DNA of 64,000 bases from an uncultured Lachnospiraceae bacterium (GTDB taxonomy: Bacteria > Bacillota > Clostridia > Lachnospirales > Lachnospiraceae), in NCBI GenBank assembly GCA_946624935.1, contig CAMOSN010000003.1:21125-85124 (forward strand). Reading direction: 5' to 3'. Positions 36,814 to 48,029 of this stretch are shown here, piece by piece. A program made the position numbers and the translations under genes. The notes under the pieces are model-generated. The model worked only from the letters and a program-made list of their open reading frames with translations, was not told where the DNA came from and made no database searches. How positions within the stretch are numbered: the stretch's first letter is position 1; each line of letters opens with the position of its first letter.

Positions 36814-37980
36814 TTATGCGATGCGGCGTACGCGGAATACACCATCGAGGGAGCGGATCTGTGCCAGCTGGGCGTCGGTAACGTCGTCCTCGAGGTCGAA
36901 CAGGGTGTAGGCGAATTCGCCGCGGCTGGCATTGCTCATGTTGGCGATGTTCTGGTCGGCGAGGATGCCGGTGAAGCGGCTGATCATCTGCCGGATGTTT
37001 TTGTGGCAGATGGCGATACGCACTTTGCTTTTGCAGATGCCCATGGAGCAGGCCGGATAGTTGACGCTGTTGCGGATGTTGCCGTTTTCGAGGTAGTCAC
37101 GGATCTGGCTGACGGCCATTCTCGCACAGTTGTCCTCGGATTCGGAGGTGGAGGCACCCAGGTGCGGGATGAGGATCACGCCCTTGCGGCCTGCGGTGAC
37201 GGGGTTGGGGAAGTCGGATACGTACCGGCTGATCCGGCCCTGTGCAAGGGCGTTGACCACGGCCTGTTCATCGACCAGCAGGTCACGGGCAAAGTTGAGC
37301 AGGACGGCATTTTCCTTCATCATGGAAATCTGCTGCTCTCCGATCATGCACTTTGTGCTGTCGGTGAGGGGCACATGGATGGTGATGTAATCGCATTCGC
37401 TGTAGATGCGGTCCACTTCGTTGATGTGCTGGATGCTGCGCGACAATGCCCAGGCTGCGTCCACGGAGATGTAGGGATCGTAGCCGTATACGTCCATTCC
37501 GAGATGGATGGCTGCATTTGCCACGCGCACGCCGATGGCGCCAAGGCCGATGACGCCGAGTTTCTTTCCTGCCAGTTCATGACCGGCGAAGCGCTTTTTC
37601 TCTTTTTCGGTGTCCTTCGCGATGTTCGCGGTGCTGCCGCTGGCGGATACGGAGTTGACCCAGTTGACCCCGCCGACGATATCGCGGGAGGCGAGCAGCA
37701 TGCCTGCGAATACAAGTTCTTTCACGCCGTTGGCATTTGCTCCGGGGGTGTTGAATACAACGATTCCCTGCTCGGCATACCGGGCCGAGGGAATGTTGTT
37801 GACGCCTGCCCCTGCTCTGGCCACACAGGCTACTTCCTCCGGAAGTTCCATGTCAAGCATGCTGGCACTGCGTACAAGCACGGCCTGTGCATTGGTAAGT
37901 GTTTCGGTGCGTACATAATCCGGGGTGAAGCCTTCCAGGCCGGCCTGGGAAATGGGGTTCAGGCAGATGTAATGTTGCAT
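36814..37980 (-). CDS. serA: D-3-phosphoglycerate dehydrogenase family protein
   Basis: ARAGAGVNNIPSARYAEQGIVVFNTPGANANGVKELV...GKKLGVIGLGAIGVRVANAA; C-terminal ACT-like segment; adjacent serC; start at 37980. Confidence 0.9.
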   Translation of the reverse strand: MQHYICLNPISQAGLEGFTPDYVRTETLTNAQAVLVRSASMLDMELPEEVACVARAGAGVNNIPSARYAEQGIVVFNTPGANANGVKELVFAGMLLASRDIVGGVNWVNSVSASGSTANIAKDTEKEKKRFAGHELAGKKLGVIGLGAIGVRVANAAIHLGMDVYGYDPYISVDAAWALSRSIQHINEVDRIYSECDYITIHVPLTDSTKCMIGEQQISMMKENAVLLNFARDLLVDEQAVVNALAQGRISRYVSDFPNPVTAGRKGVILIPHLGASTSESEDNCARMAVSQIRDYLENGNIRNSVNYPACSMGICKSKVRIAICHKNIRQMISRFTGILADQNIANMSNASRGEFAYTLFDLEDDVTDAQLAQIRSLDGVFRVRRIA

Positions 37981-38067
37981 GTGGTGTATTTCTCCTTTTT
38001 GCTGCGTGATTTCAGCTCCGGCGGATGCCGGAGCTGTCTTATTCATTTATCTATTTGTTTTTCAGAA

Positions 38068-39150
38068 TCACAGGTTGTCCTTCTCGTACTCCTTCATGAA
38101 GGCGACGAGCTTCTCCACGCCTTCCACGGGCATGGCGTTGTAGATGCTTGCGCGCATGCCGCCCACGGTGCGGTGTCCCTTCAGATTGACGAAGCCTTCC
38201 CGGGTCGCTGCCTTGATGAAGGCGGCGTCCTTTTCGGCATCGCCGGTGACGAAGGGTACGTTCATCAGGGAGCGGTCCTCCTTACGTACGGTTCCATGGA
38301 AGAGTTTGCTCTCATCCAGATAATTGTAGAGAATGGCTGCCTTCTTTTCATTGCGTTCCTTCATCGCTGCCAGGCCGCCGTTCTTTTTCAGCCATTTGAA
38401 CACCAGGCCGCAGATGTAGATGCAGTAGCAGTTCGGCGTGTTGTACATGGAGTTGTTGTCGGCGTGGGTCTTGAACTTCATCATGGTGGGCGTCCCGGGC
38501 AGGGTGTCCTCCGTGATCAGGTCGTCCCGGACGATGGAGATCACCATGCCGGCCGGGCCGATGTTCTTCTGCACGCCGCCGTACAGGATGCCGTATTTCG
38601 ACACGTCAACCGGCTCGGAAAGGAAGCAGGAGGACACATCGGAGACGAGCAGCTTACCCTTGGTGTCGGGCAGTTTTTTGTACTTCGTGCCGTAGATGGT
38701 ATTGTTTTCGCAGATGTACACGTAATCGGCATCCTCGTCCACCGGAAGATCGGAACAGTCCGGAATGTAGGAGAAGGTCTGATCCTCACTGGATGCGATC
38801 TTTACGGCCTCACCGTATTTGGAAGCCTCCTGCCAGGCCTTTTTCGCCCACTGACCGGTGACAATGTAGTCGGCCTTGCGGTTTTTCATAAGGTTCATGG
38901 GGATCATGGCAAACTGCAGTGACGCACCGCCCTGCAGATACAGGATCTTATAATTGGACGGGATCGCAAGAAGGTCACGCAGATCCTCCTGGGTCTCATT
39001 GATCAGATCGTCAAACACCTTTGAGCGGTGGCTCATCTCCATCACGGACATCCCTGTGCCATGATAGTCCATCATTTCCTGCGCTGCCTGTGCCAGCACT
39101 TCTTCCGGCAGAACTGCCGGGCCGGCGGAAAAATTGTATACTCTGCTCAT
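38068..39150 (-). CDS. serC: Phosphoserine aminotransferase
   Basis: MSRVYNFSAGPAVLPEEVLAQAAQEMMDYHGTGMSVMEMSHRSKVF. Confidence 0.96.
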   Translation of the reverse strand: MSRVYNFSAGPAVLPEEVLAQAAQEMMDYHGTGMSVMEMSHRSKVFDDLINETQEDLRDLLAIPSNYKILYLQGGASLQFAMIPMNLMKNRKADYIVTGQWAKKAWQEASKYGEAVKIASSEDQTFSYIPDCSDLPVDEDADYVYICENNTIYGTKYKKLPDTKGKLLVSDVSSCFLSEPVDVSKYGILYGGVQKNIGPAGMVISIVRDDLITEDTLPGTPTMMKFKTHADNNSMYNTPNCYCIYICGLVFKWLKKNGGLAAMKERNEKKAAILYNYLDESKLFHGTVRKEDRSLMNVPFVTGDAEKDAAFIKAATREGFVNLKGHRTVGGMRASIYNAMPVEGVEKLVAFMKEYEKDNL

Positions 39151-39185
39151 ACTGCTGTTTCGTTCCTTTTCTTAGTTTACTTCAA

Positions 39186-40865
39186 TCAATTGCTGTTCAG
39201 ATCGTCCTGGTCAAACACCTCGTCGATGGCATGTCCTGCGGCGACCATGGGGAATACTTTGTCGTCTTCATGGATGATACAGTCGATCACCACGGGGCGC
39301 TTCATCTCAATGGCACTACGCAGAGCGGGGGCAAACTCCTCCGGCTTCTCCACGCGAATGCCTTCCGCGCCGAGGGCCTGAGCTACCTTTACGAAATCCA
39401 CTCCGTCGTTCAAGGTGGTGTGTGCATAGCGCTCTGCGTAGAACAGGGTCTGCCACTGACGCACCATGCCCAGCACGTGGTTGTTCACGACTACTTCGAT
39501 CACCGGGATGTTGCTGCGCGCTGCCGTCGCGAGCTCGTTGAGGTTCATGCGCAGGCAGCCGTCTCCGGCCACATTGATCACGGTCTGATCGGGGCATCCC
39601 ACCTTGGCACCGATCGCAGCGCCCAGGCCGTAGCCCATGGTTCCCAGGCCGCCGGAGGTCAGCAGCTGATGCGGACGGGAGTATTTGTAATACTGGGCCG
39701 CCCACATCTGGTGCTGCCCGACTTCCGTCACGATGATCGCATCGCCCTTCGTCACCTCGTAGATCTGCTCGACAATATACGGCCCGGTGAGCTTTCCGGT
39801 CTCATATTTCAGCGGATACCGCTCCTTGAGGTCCTTGATAAGTGCCATCCATTCCGGATGGGACTGCTGCTCGAGCATCGGCAGAAGCCTGCGAAGCACT
39901 TCCTTCACATCGCCGATCACCGATGCGTCCACCAGAACGTTCTTGTTGATCTCGGCGGCATCCACGTCGATCTGCAGGATGCGCGCGTGTCTGGCAAATT
40001 TCTTTGCATTTCCGGTCACGCGGTCGCTGAAGCGTGCGCCGAGGGCGATCAGAAGATCACACTGGGCCACGCCCAGGTTGGAGGCCTTGGTGCCGTGCAT
40101 GCCAAGCATGCCGGTGTAGCGCTCCCCGTGTCCGTCATAGGCGCCCTTCCCCATCAGGGTGTCGGTGACCGGGGCGTCCAGCTTCTTTGCAAACGCATCG
40201 ATCTCTTCCGATGCGTCCGCGATCACACTGCCGCCGCCCACCAGAATGAAGGGTTTTTTGCTCTTTGCGATCAGCTTCGCGGCACGCTCCAGATCACTGC
40301 GGCGAATGCTCAGATCGCTTTTCTCCACCGGATCGGGTTTGCAGGGAACAAAATCCGTCACCTCTGCGGTGGCACTCTTGGTAATATCGATCAGCACCGG
40401 GCCGGGCCGCCCCTCCTTCGCGATGCGGAAGGCGCTGCGCACGGCGGATGCAAGCTTCGTGACATCCTTTACGATGTAGCTGTGCTTCGTGATCGGCATG
40501 GTCACGCCTGCAATATCGATCTCCTGAAAGCTGTCCCGGCCAAGAAGGGCTGTGCCCACGTTTGCAGTGATTGCAACGATCGGAACGGAATCCATGTAAG
40601 CCGTCGCGATGCCGGTGACCAGATTGGTCGCCCCGGGACCGGAGGTGGCCAGGCACACGCCGACCTTACCTGTCGCACGCGCATAGCCGTCGGCCGCATG
40701 AGAAGCGCCCTGCTCATGGGAGGTGAGCACATGGCGGATCTCGTCGCTGTGCTTATAAAGTTCATCGTATATATTGAGGATCGCACCGCCCGGATACCCG
40801 AACACGGTATCCACGCCCTGCTCCTTCAGGCACTCGATCAAGATCTGTGATCCGTTCAGTTTCAT
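39186..40865 (-). CDS. ilvB: Acetolactate synthase large subunit
   Basis: GSQILIECLKEQGVDTVFGYPGGAILNIYDEL...TSHEQGASHAADGYARATGKVGVCLATSGPGATNLVTGIATAYMDS; TPP motif GDGCLRMNLNELATA. Confidence 0.95.
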   Translation of the reverse strand: MKLNGSQILIECLKEQGVDTVFGYPGGAILNIYDELYKHSDEIRHVLTSHEQGASHAADGYARATGKVGVCLATSGPGATNLVTGIATAYMDSVPIVAITANVGTALLGRDSFQEIDIAGVTMPITKHSYIVKDVTKLASAVRSAFRIAKEGRPGPVLIDITKSATAEVTDFVPCKPDPVEKSDLSIRRSDLERAAKLIAKSKKPFILVGGGSVIADASEEIDAFAKKLDAPVTDTLMGKGAYDGHGERYTGMLGMHGTKASNLGVAQCDLLIALGARFSDRVTGNAKKFARHARILQIDVDAAEINKNVLVDASVIGDVKEVLRRLLPMLEQQSHPEWMALIKDLKERYPLKYETGKLTGPYIVEQIYEVTKGDAIIVTEVGQHQMWAAQYYKYSRPHQLLTSGGLGTMGYGLGAAIGAKVGCPDQTVINVAGDGCLRMNLNELATAARSNIPVIEVVVNNHVLGMVRQWQTLFYAERYAHTTLNDGVDFVKVAQALGAEGIRVEKPEEFAPALRSAIEMKRPVVIDCIIHEDDKVFPMVAAGHAIDEVFDQDDLNSN

Positions 40866-40916
40866 TCTTCTTCCTCTCGAAATATTCTCTGTATCTGTTA
40901 TCGTATCGTGGGACCT

Positions 40917-42596
40917 TTATTCCTCGCTGCTTCCCGGGATCTCCAGCACCGCACCGCGGTTTCCGCTGGTCACCATGGCAGCATAGCGGGCGAGGTATCC
41001 GGTCGTGATCTTCGGTTTTCTCGGCTTCCAGGCTGCGCGGCGTCTTGCCAGCTCCTCGTCGTCCACCTTCAGCTCCAGCTTCAGGCCGGGGATGTCGATG
41101 TGAATCATATCGCCCTCTTCCACCAGAGCGATGGGGCCGCCCACGGCTGCTTCAGGAGAGACATGTCCGATGGAGGCACCTCTGGAGGCGCCGGAGAAGC
41201 GTCCGTCCGTGATCAGCGCAACGCTGGATCCCAGGCCCATTCCGGCGATGGCGGAGGTGGGGTTGAGCATTTCGCGCATGCCCGGACCGCCCTTCGGTCC
41301 CTCATAGCGGATGACCACCACATCGCCCGGATTGATCTTTCCGCCGAGGATCGCCTCGATGGCATCCTCCTCGCAGTCGAATACGCGGGCCGGACCGTCG
41401 TGGACCATCATCTCGGGGACGACGGCGGAGCGCTTTACGATACCGGAATCCGGTGCAAGGTTGCCCTTGAGCGCCGCCAGGCCGCCGGTCTGACTGTAGG
41501 GATTGTCCAGGGGACGGATGACCTCGGGATCGCGCACCTCACAGCCGGCGATGTTTTCCCCGACAGTGTGTCCGGTGACGGTCATGCAGTCCAGGTTCAG
41601 CAGATTTTTCTGAGAAAGCTCGTTCATGACGGCATACACGCCGCCGGCTTCGTTCAGGTCCTCCATGTAGGTGGGGCCGGCCGGTGCCAGATGGCACAGG
41701 TTCGGTGTGCGTGCGCTCACCTCGTTGGCGATATCCACGTTCAGCTCCACGCCTGCCTCGTGCGCGATGGCCGGCAGATGCAGCATGCTGTTGGTGGAGC
41801 AGCCCAGGGCCATGTCCACGGTCAGGGCATTCATAAAGGCCTTCTCGGTCATGATGTCTCTGGGACGGATGTTCTGCTCCAGAAGCTTCATGATCTGCAT
41901 GCCGGCTTCCTTCGCCAGACGGATTCTCGCAGAGTAGACTGCGGGGATGGTTCCGTTGCCGCGCAGGCCCATGCCCAGCACCTCGGTGAGGCAGTTCATG
42001 CTGTTGGCGGTGTACATACCGGAGCAGGAGCCGCAGGTGGGACAGACGTCGTTTTCAAACTGGGTCAGGCCGCTATCACTGAGCTTGCCGGCTGCGTGCT
42101 CACCCACTGCCTCGAACATGGAGGAAAGGCTGCGCTTGCGGCCGTTCACATGTCCGGCCAGCATCGGTCCGCCGCTCACGAAGATCGTGGGGATGTTCAG
42201 GCGGGCTGCCGCCATCAGAAGTCCCGGTACATTTTTATCACAGTTGGGGATCATGACCAGCGCATCGAACTGATGGGCTCTGGCCATGGCCTCTGTGGAA
42301 TCGGCGATCAGATCTCTGGTGACCAGAGAGTATTTCATTCCCTCATGGCCCATGGCGATTCCGTCGCAGACGGCGATTGCAGGAAACTCACGCGGAACGC
42401 CGCCGGCCATGGCAACGCCCATTTTGACTGCCTGCGTGATCTTGTCCAGGTTCATGTGTCCCGGGACGATCTCGTTATAGGAATTGACGATACCGATCAG
42501 AGGGCGGCGCATTTCCTCTGCGCTCAGGCCCAGTGCGTTGAAAAGAGAACGATGGGGTGCCTGCTGGACGCCCTTTTTCACTGCATCACTCTTCAT
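40917..42596 (-). CDS. ilvD: Dihydroxy-acid dehydratase
   Basis: [40 protein letters not shown]...[28 protein letters not shown]. Confidence 0.96.
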   Translation of the reverse strand: MKSDAVKKGVQQAPHRSLFNALGLSAEEMRRPLIGIVNSYNEIVPGHMNLDKITQAVKMGVAMAGGVPREFPAIAVCDGIAMGHEGMKYSLVTRDLIADSTEAMARAHQFDALVMIPNCDKNVPGLLMAAARLNIPTIFVSGGPMLAGHVNGRKRSLSSMFEAVGEHAAGKLSDSGLTQFENDVCPTCGSCSGMYTANSMNCLTEVLGMGLRGNGTIPAVYSARIRLAKEAGMQIMKLLEQNIRPRDIMTEKAFMNALTVDMALGCSTNSMLHLPAIAHEAGVELNVDIANEVSARTPNLCHLAPAGPTYMEDLNEAGGVYAVMNELSQKNLLNLDCMTVTGHTVGENIAGCEVRDPEVIRPLDNPYSQTGGLAALKGNLAPDSGIVKRSAVVPEMMVHDGPARVFDCEEDAIEAILGGKINPGDVVVIRYEGPKGGPGMREMLNPTSAIAGMGLGSSVALITDGRFSGASRGASIGHVSPEAAVGGPIALVEEGDMIHIDIPGLKLELKVDDEELARRRAAWKPRKPKITTGYLARYAAMVTSGNRGAVLEIPGSSEE

Positions 42597-42720
42597 GGTT
42601 TTCTCTCCTTACATCAAAAAATCCTGTTCTACCTGTCCATTTTCTATCCGCTGTTTGCGTGACGGAAAATTGCTTAGCTGAAGTTTTATCCTGTGCTTTC
42701 CTGCTGTATCACACTTGTTC

Positions 42721-43815
42721 CTAACGTGCTTCGATATGCCGGGCCACCTGGTCGCCCATCTCCTTCGTGCCGACCTTCCTGGTGCCCGGGGTGTAGATGT
42801 CCGCGGTGCGGTATCCCTCCCGAAGTACCTGCCGGACGGCTTCCTCCACTGCATCGGCCGCCTCGTCCTGATCCAGGGAGTAGCGCAGCAGCATGGCAGC
42901 TGAAAGGATCGTGGCCAGCGGGTTGGCAATGCCTTTCCCCGCGATGTCCGGCGCGGAGCCATGGGCCGGCTCGTACAGTCCGAACCTGGTCTCGTTCAGG
43001 GAGGCTGAAGGCAGCATTCCGATGGAACCGGTAAGCATGCTCGCCTCGTCGGAGAGGATGTCGCCGAACATGTTCTCGGTGAGCAGCACGTCAAACTGGG
43101 ACGGATCCCGCACCAGCTGCATGGCGGCGTTGTCCACCAGCATATGGGACAGCTCCACATCCGGATAGTCAGCGGCCACTTCCTCCACTACGGAGCGCCA
43201 CAGGCGGGAGGAATCCAGCACATTGGCCTTGTCCACACTGATCACCCGGCCGCGGCGCTTTCGGGCCACCTCAAAGGCCTTCACGGCGATCCGGCGGATC
43301 TCATGTTCGTCATAGATGAGGGTGTCCACGGCGGTGCGCAGACCGTTCTCAACGCGGGTGTAACGCTCTCCGAAGTACAGTCCCCCGGTCAGCTCCCGCA
43401 TGATCATCATATCAAATCCCGCACGGCGGACCTCCCCGCGCAGGGGGCAGGCCTCGGCAAGCTCCTCGTAGAGCCAGGCCGGCCGCAGGTTGGCGAACAG
43501 TCCCAGTCCCTTCCGGATCCCGAACAGTCCGGCCTCCGGACGCAGATGCACCGGCAGCTGATACCACGGAGATGTTTTCGCATCTCCGCCGATGGATCCC
43601 ATCAGCACGGCATCACTTTGCCTGGCTGTTTCCAGCGCCTCCTTCGTCAGGGGCTCTCCGCAGGCATCGATGGACGCTCCGCCCATCAGTACATCCGTGC
43701 GCTCCAGCCCGAAGCCATACTTACGCGCTGCTGCTTCCAGCACCTTCCACGCCTCCGCGATGATCTCCGGGCCGATTCCGTCTCCACTGATCACAGCGAT
43801 TCTATATGTATTCAT
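42721..43815 (-). CDS. leuB: 3-isopropylmalate dehydrogenase
   Basis: [26 protein letters not shown]...[14 protein letters not shown]...[28 protein letters not shown]. Confidence 0.95.
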   Translation of the reverse strand: MNTYRIAVISGDGIGPEIIAEAWKVLEAAARKYGFGLERTDVLMGGASIDACGEPLTKEALETARQSDAVLMGSIGGDAKTSPWYQLPVHLRPEAGLFGIRKGLGLFANLRPAWLYEELAEACPLRGEVRRAGFDMMIMRELTGGLYFGERYTRVENGLRTAVDTLIYDEHEIRRIAVKAFEVARKRRGRVISVDKANVLDSSRLWRSVVEEVAADYPDVELSHMLVDNAAMQLVRDPSQFDVLLTENMFGDILSDEASMLTGSIGMLPSASLNETRFGLYEPAHGSAPDIAGKGIANPLATILSAAMLLRYSLDQDEAADAVEEAVRQVLREGYRTADIYTPGTRKVGTKEMGDQVARHIEAR

Positions 43816-44004
43816 TTGTAAACAATCCTTTCCACGATCCGGTAATTGCACGGATTGCTTTCGACGATTTGTGCCCACTCGTCCTTCTTAGACGCATTGC
43901 AATATATCTTAATGTATTTTTTTTCATATTTCAACCCGATTACCCGGAAAATATGCTATACTGGTCAAAAGAATCCCGGATTTTTGGGGAAAAGGAGCAA
44001 ACCT

Positions 44005-44469
44005 ATGGATCATCTTGACTATCAGATACTCTCCCAGCTGCGGCAGAATGCGCGTCAGTCTGCCTCCGACATCAGCAAAACGATCCACCTGTCCGTTTCC
44101 ACGGTGATCGACCGTATCAAAAAGCTTGAACGTTCCGGGCTGATCTCATCCTACACCTGTGTCACCAACGACAGCAAGCTCGGAAACGACATCACCGTTC
44201 TGATGGAGATCAGCATGGAGCACCCGCGCTATAATGAGGATTTTATCCAGGCCATTCACGAGAATCCGAACATTATTGCATGCTACTATCTCACCGGGGA
44301 ATTCGATTTTCTGCTGAAAATCTGCTGCCGTTCCTCCGAGCACCTGGAGCAGATCCACAACTCCATCAAGGACTGCCCCGGTGTGCGCCTTACGCGCACG
44401 CATTATGTCCTGCGGACGGTCAAGAATATCTTCTCGTCGTCGCCGGATCCGCAGAGCTTTACGGATTAA
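44005..44469 (+). CDS. Lrp/AsnC family transcriptional regulator
   Basis: MDHLDYQILSQLRQNARQSASDISKTIHLSVSTVIDRIKKLERSGLISSYT; divergent from the leuB operon. Confidence 0.92.
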   Translation: MDHLDYQILSQLRQNARQSASDISKTIHLSVSTVIDRIKKLERSGLISSYTCVTNDSKLGNDITVLMEISMEHPRYNEDFIQAIHENPNIIACYYLTGEFDFLLKICCRSSEHLEQIHNSIKDCPGVRLTRTHYVLRTVKNIFSSSPDPQSFTD

Positions 44470-44553
44470 GAGCTTTCGTGGCTGTTCTTAACGGATAAAT
44501 GTCTGGCGGGGTCCGTGTTTTATACTTTTATGCTCAGCAGGACAACGAATAAA

Positions 44554-44598
44554 GGTCGGCGCTTACGGGATATCCTTTCCGTAAGCACCGGCCTTTTT
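44554..44598. terminator. Probably bidirectional terminator between Lrp-type gene and yajC
   Basis: ggtcggcgcttacgggatatcctttccgtaagcaccggccttttt. Confidence 0.85.
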
Positions 44599-44610
44599 CA
44601 ATTACCTTGT

Positions 44611-44937
44611 TCAGCTTTCCTGACCATCGGAAGCCTTTTCCACTTCCGCGATGGCGGATTTGCGCATCGGGATCCGGCAGTTTTTGTTGTTGCCGAATTC
44701 TACGATCACATCATCCTCTTCCATGGCGATGACTACGCCGTAAAAGCCGCTTGTCGTGACGATCACATCACCCACCTCCACAGAGGCAAGCAGTGCGGAC
44801 ATGCGCTTCTGTTCCTTTCTCTGCGGACGAATCGCGAGAAAGTACATCATGCCGCCGATCACTACGATGTACATGATCATGATCATCATGCTTCCGCCTG
44901 CGCCGCCGGCGGCTGTTTCCGTGAGAAAATTCATCAT
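44611..44937 (-). CDS. yajC: Preprotein translocase subunit YajC
   Basis: MYIVVIGGMMYFLAIRPQRKEQKRMSALLASVEVGDVIVTTSGFYGVV; start at 44937. Confidence 0.9.
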   Translation of the reverse strand: MMNFLTETAAGGAGGSMMIMIMYIVVIGGMMYFLAIRPQRKEQKRMSALLASVEVGDVIVTTSGFYGVVIAMEEDDVIVEFGNNKNCRIPMRKSAIAEVEKASDGQES

Positions 44938-45062
44938 CTTCTGTGCTCCTTCTTCCTTTTCATGCAGTGTCTGTGCGTTAAGCCCACACCACTGTATCAT
45001 ACACAATTTCATGGATGACAGCAAGCAGTTTTTCGGTTATCGACCGGCTTTTTGTCGCCCTT

Positions 45063-46202
45063 TCAGCCGTTTCCCCGGAGCATCTCCAGGCGCTCCTTCC
45101 GAAAGACTTCGTATCTTCCCTGTTCGATGGCCGCGCGGATATCTTCCATCAGGTGGTTGTAGTGCCACAGATTGTGGAGTACGCACAGCCGCATGCCCAG
45201 CATCTCCTTCGCCTTGAGCAGATGGCGGATGTAGGCCCTGCTGTAGCTGCGGCAGGCCGGGCATCCACAGCCCTCCTCGATGGGACGTTCATCCAGCTCG
45301 TACTGCGCATTGAACAGATTGAGCTTGCCATACTTCGTGTACACATGGCCATGGCGGCCGTTCCGGGAGGGGTACACGCAGTCAAAGAAGTCGATGCCCC
45401 GATAGACGCCCTCGATGATATTGGCCGGCGTCCCCACGCCCATCAGATAGGTCGGCTTGTTCTGGGGAAGATGCGGAACCGTCACATCCAGGATGTGATA
45501 CATCTCCTCGTGGGTCTCTCCCACCGCCAGGCCGCCGACGGCGTAGCCGTCCATGTCCATCTCCGCGATCCGCTTCGCGTGATCGATGCGGATGTCGTCA
45601 TAAACGGCTCCCTGGTTGATGCCGAACAGGCACTGCTCCCTGTTGATGGTGTCCTCGAGCGTGTTCAGGCGTGCCATCTCGGTGCGGCAGCGCTCCAGCC
45701 AGCGCGTAGTGCGGTCCACCGATTTTTTCACATAGTCGTATTCCGCCTTGCTGGGGGGACACTCATCAAAGGCCATGGCGATGGTGGAGGCCAGATGCGA
45801 CTGGATGCGCATGCTCTCCTCCGGGCCCATGAAAATCTTGTGTCCGTCGATGTGGCTGCGGAAGGACACGCCCTCCTCCTTAATGCTGCGCAGCGATGCC
45901 AGCGAGAACACCTGGAAACCACCGGAATCGGTCAGGATGGGCCTGTCCCAGTTCATAAACTTATGCAGGCCTCCGAGCTTTGCCACCACCTCATCGCCGG
46001 GCCGCACATGCAGGTGATAGGTATTGGACAGCTCCACCTGCGTGCCGATGACGCGCAGATCATCCGTCGACACCGCGCCCTTGATGGCCGCCGCCGTGCC
46101 TACATTCATAAATACCGGCGTCTCGATGGTGCCGTGCACCGTCTCATAACGCCCGCGCTTCGCTCTGCCATCCGTGCAGAGCAGCGTATACTTTCCGCTC
46201 AT
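45063..46202 (-). CDS. tgt: tRNA-guanine transglycosylase (queuine tRNA-ribosyltransferase)
   Basis: FMNWDRPILTDSGGFQVFSLASLRSIKEEGVSFRSHIDG...CGCPACRSYSRAYIRHLLKAKEMLGMRLCVLHNLWHY. Confidence 0.96.
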   Translation of the reverse strand: MSGKYTLLCTDGRAKRGRYETVHGTIETPVFMNVGTAAAIKGAVSTDDLRVIGTQVELSNTYHLHVRPGDEVVAKLGGLHKFMNWDRPILTDSGGFQVFSLASLRSIKEEGVSFRSHIDGHKIFMGPEESMRIQSHLASTIAMAFDECPPSKAEYDYVKKSVDRTTRWLERCRTEMARLNTLEDTINREQCLFGINQGAVYDDIRIDHAKRIAEMDMDGYAVGGLAVGETHEEMYHILDVTVPHLPQNKPTYLMGVGTPANIIEGVYRGIDFFDCVYPSRNGRHGHVYTKYGKLNLFNAQYELDERPIEEGCGCPACRSYSRAYIRHLLKAKEMLGMRLCVLHNLWHYNHLMEDIRAAIEQGRYEVFRKERLEMLRGNG

Positions 46203-46212
46203 AGTTTCTCCC

Positions 46213-46229
46213 TGGGACACCCTGTCCCA
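46213..46229. repeat. Degenerate REP-like palindrome next to pepF-type stop
   Basis: tgggacaccctgtccca. Confidence 0.6.
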
Positions 46230-47891
46230 TTATTGCAGCTTGCGTACCATGTAGGAGATGCATCCGTCCTCGAAGGGAAGGGTCAGTCCCACCTGCGGCA
46301 GTAGTCCGGTGAAGAAGTCCGAGGCGGACAGCCGGCACAGCTTCAGGTAGCTTTGCCAGGCTTCCCTGTAGTCCCGGTCCATCCACACCTTGTACTGCAG
46401 TGCGTCGATGCTGGCGATGCAGTAGTCGATGTAGTACAGCGGGCAGTCGTAGATGTGGTGCTGCTTCTGCCAGAAGCCGCCCTCCTCGAGATACGCATTG
46501 CCCGTGTAGTCCAGGTGCGGCTTGTACTGCCGCTCAAGGTCGCGCCACATCTGGCGGCGCGCTTTGGGATCGAGCCCCGGGTTGGAGTAGGCGATGTCCT
46601 GGAATTCATCCACCATCGTCCCGTAGGGCACGAAGATCACGGAATCCTCGAAGTGCATCTGCACGTAGTCGCTGCTGCGGTCTCCGAAGAAGAGGTGCAT
46701 CCAGGGATCCGTGAAGAATTCCATGGACATGGAATGGGTCTCGGCGGTTTCCATGGTGATGTCCGCGTGCTCACGGATGGGATCCTGGCCGGCCAGATAA
46801 CCCTGGAAGGCGTGGCCGCATTCATGGGTGATCACGTCCGCATCGCCGCTGGTGCCGTTGAAATTGGCGAAGATGAACGGCGAATTGTAGTCGGGCAAAT
46901 AGGTCATGTAGCCGCCGGTCTTTTTCGTCTTGCGTCCCAGGACGTCGAAGAGTTCGTTCTCACACATGAAGTTCATGAACTCACCGGTCTCGGGGGAGAG
47001 CTCGTTGTACATTTTCCGGCCTGCATCCAGGATCTGCTGCGGGGTGCCCGTGGGCACCGGATTGCCGTTTTTGAAGTAGACACCCTCATCAATATAGGAA
47101 AGGCTTCCCACGCCCAGGCGTGCCATCCGGCGTTCGTGCAGCTTTGTCACGAACGGGACCAAGTCGCGCTTCACCTGGGAGCGGAACTGTGCGATGTCCG
47201 AACGCGAATAGCAGTTGCGCTGCATGCGGCAGTAACCAAGGCCCAGATAATTGTCATAGCCCATCTGCTCCGCCTGCTTTGTGCGGTTCTTCACCAGGCG
47301 GTCGTAGATCTCATCGAGCTCCTCCTGGTTGCCCGCGAAGAAGGCGGTGTACTTTTCCCAGGCCTGGGCGCGCACGTCCCGGTCCGGGCTTCGAAGATAA
47401 GGGCCCATCAGCGAAAGGTTCAGGGTGTCCCCGCGCCAGTCGATCTGCGCCGTGGCCAGCAGCCTGTTGTAGCGCGTCTGGAGGGCGTTCTCCTCCTGCA
47501 TCAGCGGAAGGATCTTCTCATCCACCGATTTCATGGCAAGCTCCATGTTTTTGAAGGCCACCGGTCCGATCACCTTTTCCAGATAAGCGCGGTGCGGGGA
47601 CTCGTAAAGCTTTTTCTGGTAGGATACCATCAGGTTCCGGAGCACCGGCATGATCTGATCGTAGTATTCCTGCTCTTTTTCATAGAAGGGATCCGTCATA
47701 TCGATGTCGTGCCGGATCTGGGCGATGGTCAGCTGGGTCATGACCCGGTCGGTAAGCTTATAGTAGCGCTTGTGCACCTCGAACTGAGCCGCACCGTCCG
47801 GTGCCGCCGCAAAGTCCTGCATCAGAACTGCAAATTCCTTTTTGACCTGTTCCAGGTCCACCCTTGTGTAGGGCATTTCCGTGAATTTCAT
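46230..47891 (-). CDS. M3 family oligoendopeptidase
   Basis: DADVITHECGHAFQGYL (HExxH-like zinc motif HECGH); ETHSMSMEFF. Confidence 0.92.
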   Translation of the reverse strand: MKFTEMPYTRVDLEQVKKEFAVLMQDFAAAPDGAAQFEVHKRYYKLTDRVMTQLTIAQIRHDIDMTDPFYEKEQEYYDQIMPVLRNLMVSYQKKLYESPHRAYLEKVIGPVAFKNMELAMKSVDEKILPLMQEENALQTRYNRLLATAQIDWRGDTLNLSLMGPYLRSPDRDVRAQAWEKYTAFFAGNQEELDEIYDRLVKNRTKQAEQMGYDNYLGLGYCRMQRNCYSRSDIAQFRSQVKRDLVPFVTKLHERRMARLGVGSLSYIDEGVYFKNGNPVPTGTPQQILDAGRKMYNELSPETGEFMNFMCENELFDVLGRKTKKTGGYMTYLPDYNSPFIFANFNGTSGDADVITHECGHAFQGYLAGQDPIREHADITMETAETHSMSMEFFTDPWMHLFFGDRSSDYVQMHFEDSVIFVPYGTMVDEFQDIAYSNPGLDPKARRQMWRDLERQYKPHLDYTGNAYLEEGGFWQKQHHIYDCPLYYIDYCIASIDALQYKVWMDRDYREAWQSYLKLCRLSASDFFTGLLPQVGLTLPFEDGCISYMVRKLQ

Positions 47892-48029
47892 GCTGTTTTC
47901 AGGCTCCTTTTTCGTTGTTTGGGGCAGGAAATGCGTTTGCGATTTTTGGAACTTTCCTCTTTCGCTCTCCTGATTCCCGTATGGGATACTGTATCATATC
48001 ACGGGATTCTGGTCAAAATGTATTTTTAC

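Noticed and set aside
43816-44004. T-box or leader-peptide attenuator before leuB
   Set aside because: No T-box motif or run of Leu/Ile/Val codons with competing hairpins could be recognised in the short divergent region.
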